Shown here piece by piece: positions 54,396 to 59,007 of a stretch of 59,007 nt of DNA; positions within the stretch are counted from its first letter, which is position 1, and every line of letters begins with the position of its first letter. The notes beneath the pieces were generated by a model. It saw only the letters and a list, made by a program, of their open reading frames with translations. It ran no database searches and was not told where the DNA came from. Position numbers and translations under genes: made by a program. The stretch comes from Burkholderiales bacterium RIFOXYD12_FULL_59_19 (GTDB lineage Bacteria > Pseudomonadota > Gammaproteobacteria > Burkholderiales > Burkholderiaceae_C): contig MESQ01000014.1 in the NCBI GenBank assembly GCA_001771065.1, positions 1-59,007 on the forward strand, given 5' to 3'.

Positions 54396-56879
54396 ATGTT
54401 GTTTCACCGTTTTTTACCGCAATCACTCAAAACACGTGTCACTTTGCTGACGCTGCTCATCGTGGTGGTGGGCTTTCTGGTTTTGGGGTTTTATAGTAAA
54501 AACTTGTTGCGGGAAGAATTGCTAACTTATACCGGTGAACAACAGCGCTCGGCCTTGAGTTTGCTGTCCTCTGAGGTGAATCACGACCTGAGTGACCGGT
54601 TTGCCGCGCTGGAGGACACGGCCTTGCGGGTGACACCAAAGATGCAGGAAGGTCAGTCAGCGCTGCAGGCTTTTTTACTTGACCAGTCTTTTCTGGCTGG
54701 GCTGTTTAATGGTGGTGTCATGGTCTGGAGTCAGCAAGGGGTAATGCAAGCCGAGGTGCCGTTTTTGTCGGGTGGCTCAGTCACGCCAGCCCTTGCGCCA
54801 CAAGACTTGACAAGGGTACTCCAGCACGGGCAGGCGGTGATTGGTCAGATACAGGTGAACAACAAGTTGAAAACTGCCTGGTTTGCCATGGCGGTACCCG
54901 TTCATAACCCGGCGGGTGAAGTCATTGGTGCTTTGGCTGGTGTGATTCGACTGGATCAGGCCAATTTTTTGAGTCAATTGACCGCGCACCGCTATGGCAG
55001 GACCGGGAACTTCTTTCTGGTGGCGGCAAACCAAAGACTGATTTTTGCCACGTCGGATCAGAAACGTTTGCTTGAGGTGCTGCCGGCGCTTGGCGAAAGC
55101 CCCTGGATTGACCGCTTTGTGCAGGGCTTTGAGGGCACTGCCCGCGTGCCGAATCCGAAGGGCGTGGAGGTGCTGGTTAGCATTCAACAGATCCCCTTGG
55201 CCCGTTGGTACGCTTCGGTCACGCAGACCCCCGAGGAGACTTTTGCCCTGATTGACGCGATCAAGTGGCCCGCCAGGTTGGTCGCACTGCTGCTGGGGCT
55301 ACTTTGCTTGAGTTTGATCTGGTTGATGTTGCGTCGTCAGTTGGCTCCCATGACCGTGGCAGTGACTACGCTGGATGGTTTTGTCCGCCAAAACCAGGCG
55401 CCGCAAGCCCTGCCCGTGGTGCTCAATGACGAGGTGGGTCAGCTCGTGGGCGGCTTTAATCGCCTGCTTGGCACTTTGGCGCAGCAGCAGAAAGTATTGC
55501 AGCAAAGAGAGTTGTTTAACCAGGCGGTGCTGAACTCAGTCAGTGCCGAAATCGCCGTGCTGAACCATGAGGGGGTGATTCTGGAAGTGAATGAAGCCTG
55601 GCGGCGCAATGAAAAAAATGGCACCGGAACCTTCGGTGAAAACAGGCCGGACACAGCGGTTGGACGCAATTTTCTGAACGAATGCGCTGGCATTGTGGCT
55701 GATGAACCGGCCGGCGAGGCCTTGCGCGCGGAGGACGGTATTCGGGCCGTACTTGATGGCCATTCGCCGCGCTTTTATCTGGAATACGCCAGCCATTTGC
55801 CGCAGCAGAGGCGTTGGTTCAGCATGAGCGTCACGCCATTGGCGGATGCCGATCTTCACGGCGCGGTGGTGTCACTGGACGACATCAGCTTGCGTATCCA
55901 GATGGAAAATCAGGTGCGTGAGATGGCGTTCTACGACCCACTCACCCATTTGCCCAATCGCCGCCTGGCGCTGGAGCGCTTGTCGCAGCAAATGGTGCGC
56001 GCGCGTCGTGCTCAGGGCCGGCTGGCGCTGTTGTTCATTGACCTGGACAAGTTCAAGCCGATCAACGACGAGCTGGGACATGCCGTGGGCGACTGGCTGC
56101 TGCAAGTCGTGGCGCAGCGCATCTTGGCCTGCGTGCGTGCCTCAGATACCGCTGCGCGCATGGGTGGTGACGAGTTTGTGGTGTTGCTGCCTGATTTGCA
56201 GTCCATTGACGCGGCCATGACCGTGGCAGAAAAAATCCGTCAAGCGTTGGCGCAGGAATTTGTGACCGATCAAGGCGTGGTGCTTACCATTTCGTCAAGC
56301 ATCGGTGTCGCTTTGTATCCGGACCACGGCGCCAACGAAAAAGACCTGTTGCGGCTGGGCGACGAGGCCATGTACATCGCCAAAAAGCAAGGTTGCAATG
56401 CCGTCCACCTATGTTTGCCCAGCCCGGCAGAGCCCGGTCTTGAGGCAGCTGTTGGTGCACAACACGTCTATGTTCACCTGCGCTGGCATGCGGCATTTGA
56501 AAGCGGTAACCCGGTCCTTGACCAGGAACACGAGGCGCTGTTTGTGATGGTCAACAGCTTGCTTGACACGGTGGTGTTGCGGCGTCAACAACCTTTGGCC
56601 TTTGAAGCTGCCTTTGAGACACTAATTACGCATGTCGTGGCGCACTTTACCCACGAAGAATCGATTTTGCTGGCAAACGGGTTTGACAATTTGACGGTTC
56701 ATGCGCAGCAGCACCAGGTGCTGGTGGCCCGGGCAAGGGCCTTGCATCAGCAATTGCAGGCGGCGTCCGACGAAAACCAGGCAGAAGCCCAGTTGATCAA
56801 ATTTCTGGTGTCGGTGCTGGTCGCGGGTCACCTGCTGCAGACCGACCGGGAGTTTTTCCCCTTGTTTGCCAAGCCCTGA
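54396..56879 (+). CDS. Membrane diguanylate cyclase with C-terminal bacteriohemerythrin domain
   Basis: 827-aa receptor. TM1 lies at about 15-37 (VTLLTLLIVVVGFLVLGFYS), then a periplasmic dCache-like sensor (about 38-285), TM2 (ARLVALLLGLLCLSLIWLML), a HAMP-like linker, a PAS domain, and GGDEF with active site GGDEF (590-594) and an RxxD I-site (RASD) five residues before it. The final ~135 residues are hemerythrin-like: 'LRWHAAFESGNPVLDQEHEALF', 'HVVAHFTHEESILL', 'HAQQHQVL' and 'HLLQTDREFF' supply the His/Glu/Asp di-iron ligands. O2 binding there may tune c-di-GMP synthesis, as known for some bacterial hemerythrin cyclases. Confidence 0.92.
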   Translation: MLFHRFLPQSLKTRVTLLTLLIVVVGFLVLGFYSKNLLREELLTYTGEQQRSALSLLSSEVNHDLSDRFAALEDTALRVTPKMQEGQSALQAFLLDQSFLAGLFNGGVMVWSQQGVMQAEVPFLSGGSVTPALAPQDLTRVLQHGQAVIGQIQVNNKLKTAWFAMAVPVHNPAGEVIGALAGVIRLDQANFLSQLTAHRYGRTGNFFLVAANQRLIFATSDQKRLLEVLPALGESPWIDRFVQGFEGTARVPNPKGVEVLVSIQQIPLARWYASVTQTPEETFALIDAIKWPARLVALLLGLLCLSLIWLMLRRQLAPMTVAVTTLDGFVRQNQAPQALPVVLNDEVGQLVGGFNRLLGTLAQQQKVLQQRELFNQAVLNSVSAEIAVLNHEGVILEVNEAWRRNEKNGTGTFGENRPDTAVGRNFLNECAGIVADEPAGEALRAEDGIRAVLDGHSPRFYLEYASHLPQQRRWFSMSVTPLADADLHGAVVSLDDISLRIQMENQVREMAFYDPLTHLPNRRLALERLSQQMVRARRAQGRLALLFIDLDKFKPINDELGHAVGDWLLQVVAQRILACVRASDTAARMGGDEFVVLLPDLQSIDAAMTVAEKIRQALAQEFVTDQGVVLTISSSIGVALYPDHGANEKDLLRLGDEAMYIAKKQGCNAVHLCLPSPAEPGLEAAVGAQHVYVHLRWHAAFESGNPVLDQEHEALFVMVNSLLDTVVLRRQQPLAFEAAFETLITHVVAHFTHEESILLANGFDNLTVHAQQHQVLVARARALHQQLQAASDENQAEAQLIKFLVSVLVAGHLLQTDREFFPLFAKP

Positions 56880-56937
56880 GTCAGGCGTGATTGGCAGTAC
56901 CATGCCATTTCTTTAAAACACCAAAGAGGAGACATCC

Positions 56938-58581
56938 ATGCTCGGACTGATGCAAAACCAAGCCCTGTCGATTTCGTCGCTGATCGAGTTTGCCGCGCGC
57001 CACCATGGCGAGGGTGAAATTGTGTCGCGCCGGGTTGAGGGCGACATACACCGCTACACCTACATCGAAGCCGCGCAGCGTTCGCGCCAACTGGCCGGGG
57101 CGCTGGACGCGCTGGGTTTGCAAATGGGCCAACGTGTGGCCTCGATTGCCTGGAACGGTTACCGGCACATGGAAATGTACTTTGGTGTGAGCGGCTCCGG
57201 GCGTGTGTTACACACCATCAACCCGCGTATGCACCCCGAGCAAATCGCCTGGGTGATGCACCATGCGCAAGACCAGGTGGTGTGTTTTGACATGACGTTT
57301 TTGCCCATCGTCAAAGCCATTCACAGCAAATGCCCCAGTGTCAAACACTGGGTGGCGCTGTGTGATGCTGACAAGCTGCCGGCTGATGCGGGCCTACCCG
57401 GTTTGCTCAGTTATGAGGCTTTGCTGGCACAGCACGCCATGGCGTACGCCTGGCCCGAGCTGGACGAAAACACCGCTTCGAGCATGTGTTACACCAGTGG
57501 TACCACCGGTAACCCCAAGGCCGCGCTGTACAGCCACCGCTCAACGGTACTCCATGCTTATGCGGCGGCACTGCCCGATGTGATGTGCCTGTCGGCGCGC
57601 GACTCGATTCTGCCGGTGGTACCGATGTTTCACGTCAACGCCTGGGGCATTCCGTATTCGGCCGCCCTGACCGGTGCCAAGCTGGTGTTTCCGGGGCCGG
57701 GCATGGACGGCAAATCGATTTATGAGCTGATCGAGCAGGAGCGTGTGACCTACGCCGCCGGTGTACCCACCATCTGGCAAATGCTGTTGGGCCACATGGA
57801 GCCCAACGGGTTGCGGTTTTCTACCCTCAAGCGCACGGTGATTGGCGGCTCGGCCTGCCCGCCAGCCATGATCACTGCCTTCAACGACAAATACGGCGTG
57901 GAGGTGCTGCACGCCTGGGGTATGACCGAGATGAGCCCGCTGGGCACGCTGTGTACGCTCAAGAACAAGCACCTCGGCCTGTCGGAAGGCGACAAGATGA
58001 AAGTGCGCCTGAAGCAGGGTCGGGCGATTTTTGGCGTCGATATGAAGATTGTCAACGCCGAAGGCAAGGAACTGCCCTGGGACGGCAAGACCTATGGCGA
58101 CCTGCTGGTCAAGGGCTCGTGGGTGCTGCGCGAGTACTTCCAGGGCGAAGGTGACGCGGTACCGGTGCTTCCGCTGGTGGACGGTTGGTTCCCAACCGGT
58201 GACGTGGCGACCATTGATGCCGACGGCTACATGCAGATCACCGACCGCAGCAAGGACGTGATCAAGTCCGGCGGTGAGTGGATCAGCTCGATTGACATCG
58301 AGAACATCGCGGTGGCGCACCCGGCGGTGGCCATGGCGGCCTGCATTGGCATGAAACACCCCAAGTGGGACGAACGCCCGATTGTGGCGGTGGTGAAAAA
58401 ACCGGGCGCCGAGGTGTCACGCGAAGCGCTGCTGCAGTTTTACCAAGGCAAGGCTGCCAAATGGCAGATCCCGGACGATGTGGTGTTTCTTGACACCATC
58501 CCGATGGGCGCCACCGGCAAGATGCAAAAGAGCAAGCTGCGCGAGATCCTCAAGGACTACCAGTTACCCGATTTGCGCTGA
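56938..58581 (+). CDS. Acyl-CoA ligase (AMP-forming; medium/long-chain fatty acid or DmdB-like)
   Basis: 547-aa ANL-superfamily ligase. P-loop 'MCYTSGTTGNPKAALYSHRS' (about 182-200), A5 'HAWGMTEMSPLG', A7 'GWFPTGDVATIDADGYMQITDRSKDVIKSGGEWIS' and the catalytic Lys in 'GATGKMQKSKLREIL' are all present. The sequence style (PMFHVNAWGIPYSAALTGAKLVFPG) is that of medium-chain acyl-CoA or 3-methylthiopropionyl-CoA ligases, not of acetyl-CoA synthetase. GAGGAG precedes the ATG. The true substrate is not determined. The next gene is a livH fragment. Confidence 0.88.
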   Translation: MLGLMQNQALSISSLIEFAARHHGEGEIVSRRVEGDIHRYTYIEAAQRSRQLAGALDALGLQMGQRVASIAWNGYRHMEMYFGVSGSGRVLHTINPRMHPEQIAWVMHHAQDQVVCFDMTFLPIVKAIHSKCPSVKHWVALCDADKLPADAGLPGLLSYEALLAQHAMAYAWPELDENTASSMCYTSGTTGNPKAALYSHRSTVLHAYAAALPDVMCLSARDSILPVVPMFHVNAWGIPYSAALTGAKLVFPGPGMDGKSIYELIEQERVTYAAGVPTIWQMLLGHMEPNGLRFSTLKRTVIGGSACPPAMITAFNDKYGVEVLHAWGMTEMSPLGTLCTLKNKHLGLSEGDKMKVRLKQGRAIFGVDMKIVNAEGKELPWDGKTYGDLLVKGSWVLREYFQGEGDAVPVLPLVDGWFPTGDVATIDADGYMQITDRSKDVIKSGGEWISSIDIENIAVAHPAVAMAACIGMKHPKWDERPIVAVVKKPGAEVSREALLQFYQGKAAKWQIPDDVVFLDTIPMGATGKMQKSKLREILKDYQLPDLR

Positions 58582-58628
58582 CTGGATGGGCCGCGTCATT
58601 GCGATACCCAAGTCATCGAGGAACAACA

Positions 58629-58810
58629 AGCCATCGCGGCGAGGGCGCCGCTCCCACAAAATGTAAATCCCTTATTGATGCGATTTCTTGTAGGAGGCCC
58701 GCCCTCGGGCCGATGGCTGTTGAATTCAATCGCGGCGGGGGCGCCGTTCCCACAAAATACAAATCCCATATTGGCGCGATCTCTGTAGGCCTGCCCTCGG
58801 GCCGATGGCT
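58629..58810 (+). repeat. Two tandem REP/BIME-type elements
   Basis: Unit 1 (58629-58718) has arms AGCCATCGCGGCGAGGGCGC and, as reverse complement, AGCCATCGGCCCGAGGGCGG around an AT-richer centre (AAATGTAAATCCCTTATTGA). Unit 2 (58728-58810) repeats the design with a few changes. TGTAGG and CCCACA at the inner ends are typical of classical proteobacterial REP pairs. They lie between the ligase and the livH fragment. Confidence 0.85.
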
Positions 58811-58847
58811 ATCGGCAAGCTTGCCATGACGCGCGTCTAAATTCTGC

Positions 58848-58955
58848 ATGGAATTCTTCGCCATTTCACTGCTCAACGGTCTCGGCTACGGGCTGCTGCT
58901 GTTTATGCTGAGTGCCGGGTTGACGTTGATCCTATTTTCCTCAGTTAGCCCGTAG
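58848..58955 (+). pseudogene. livH: LivH N-terminal fragment, interrupted after about 28 codons
   Basis: ATG 58848 gives MEFFAISLLNGLGYGLLLFM then LSAGLTLI, the exact style of branched-chain amino acid permease LivH. At about 58932 the protein changes to LFSSVSP and a TAG at 58953, where LivH should read FSMMGVLNFAH. The DNA from there is unrelated and carries an opposite-strand reading frame. An insertion, or a rearrangement at an assembly edge, has cut the gene. Confidence 0.7.
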
Positions 58956-59007
58956 CGACCGCTGCGGGGATGGGGGTATTGGGCACAAAGGCCAGAACTT
59001 TGTCTGC
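58945..59007 (-). CDS. C-terminal end of an unidentified gene entering from the right edge
   Basis: The last 20 codons on the minus strand read ADKVLAFVPNTPIPAAVATG before TAA at 58945-58947. The end lies about 14 bp from the livH breakpoint. A transposase whose IS end is inserted in livH would fit the geometry, but I do not recognise the peptide. Confidence 0.35.
   Translation of the reverse strand, partial: ADKVLAFVPNTPIPAAVATG

Overview
The window reads as a chromosomal segment of a betaproteobacterium of the order Burkholderiales, most likely family Comamonadaceae (Rhodoferax/Polaromonas-like). This is inferred from protein character, the holC-pepA | lptF-lptG arrangement, a CysB-type regulator, a Burkholderiales-type phosphonate regulator and high GC. 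Coding density is high and most genes are housekeeping genes. I see no rRNA, CRISPR array, prophage or plasmid backbone, and one tRNA (Ser-GGA).

Layout. 0-9.7 kb: left-edge nucleotidyltransferase fragment, glnS, a DUF1653 gene, tRNA-Ser, a branched-chain amino acid binding lipoprotein, pepA-holC-small gene facing lptF-lptG, then cbiX-cysB. 9.7-19 kb: aminotransferase, ppdK, an mnmC whose methyltransferase half looks degenerate, yggX, a small four-cysteine protein, dsbB, an orphan ParA-like ATPase and argA. 19-21 kb: a toxin-antitoxin patch with two back-to-back VapBC-type modules and an orphan HigA-type antitoxin lacking a normal start; one toxin gene overlaps the argA start codon. 21-31.7 kb: a 2-aminoethylphosphonate (AEP) catabolic island with phnX, a GntR regulator, phnW, an AepXVW/PhnSTU2-type ABC importer with a double-length permease, a PbfA-like PLP enzyme, a flavin amine oxidase and a DMT permease. 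Import, transamination by PhnW, entry of hydroxylated or N-methylated AEP through the PLP and FAD enzymes, and C-P cleavage by PhnX would form one pathway. 31.7-46 kb: Nudix hydrolase, a relic of a DUF4160-DUF2442 gene pair, hrpA, a secreted sugar dehydrogenase, an FAD monooxygenase, purL, and a STAS-like/PAS-GGDEF pair. 46-59 kb: rlhA, a LysR regulator facing a small gene, a DUF1624 membrane protein, the selO, msrB-yciB-bolA, ppiC block, a hemerythrin-tipped diguanylate cyclase, an acyl-CoA ligase, tandem REPs and a livH cut off after 28 codons.

The most unusual theme is short palindromic elements. At least four sequence families occur (GGGTCAGA/TCTGACCC, GGACAGA/TCTGTCC, GGTCGACT/AGTCGACC, and a classical CGGCGAGGGCGCC-type REP). 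They lie between genes as tandem pairs, but one sits in frame inside purL and another in frame inside hrpA, with a reverse-oriented copy just after the hrpA stop. Two families share the same hairpin plan (outer stem, 5/4-nt internal loop, inner stem, 3-nt loop), and a tandem pair at 9.7 kb shows compensatory changes. This resembles protein-coding palindromic elements such as those of Rickettsia and REP/RAYT-type elements; no transposase for them is in the window.
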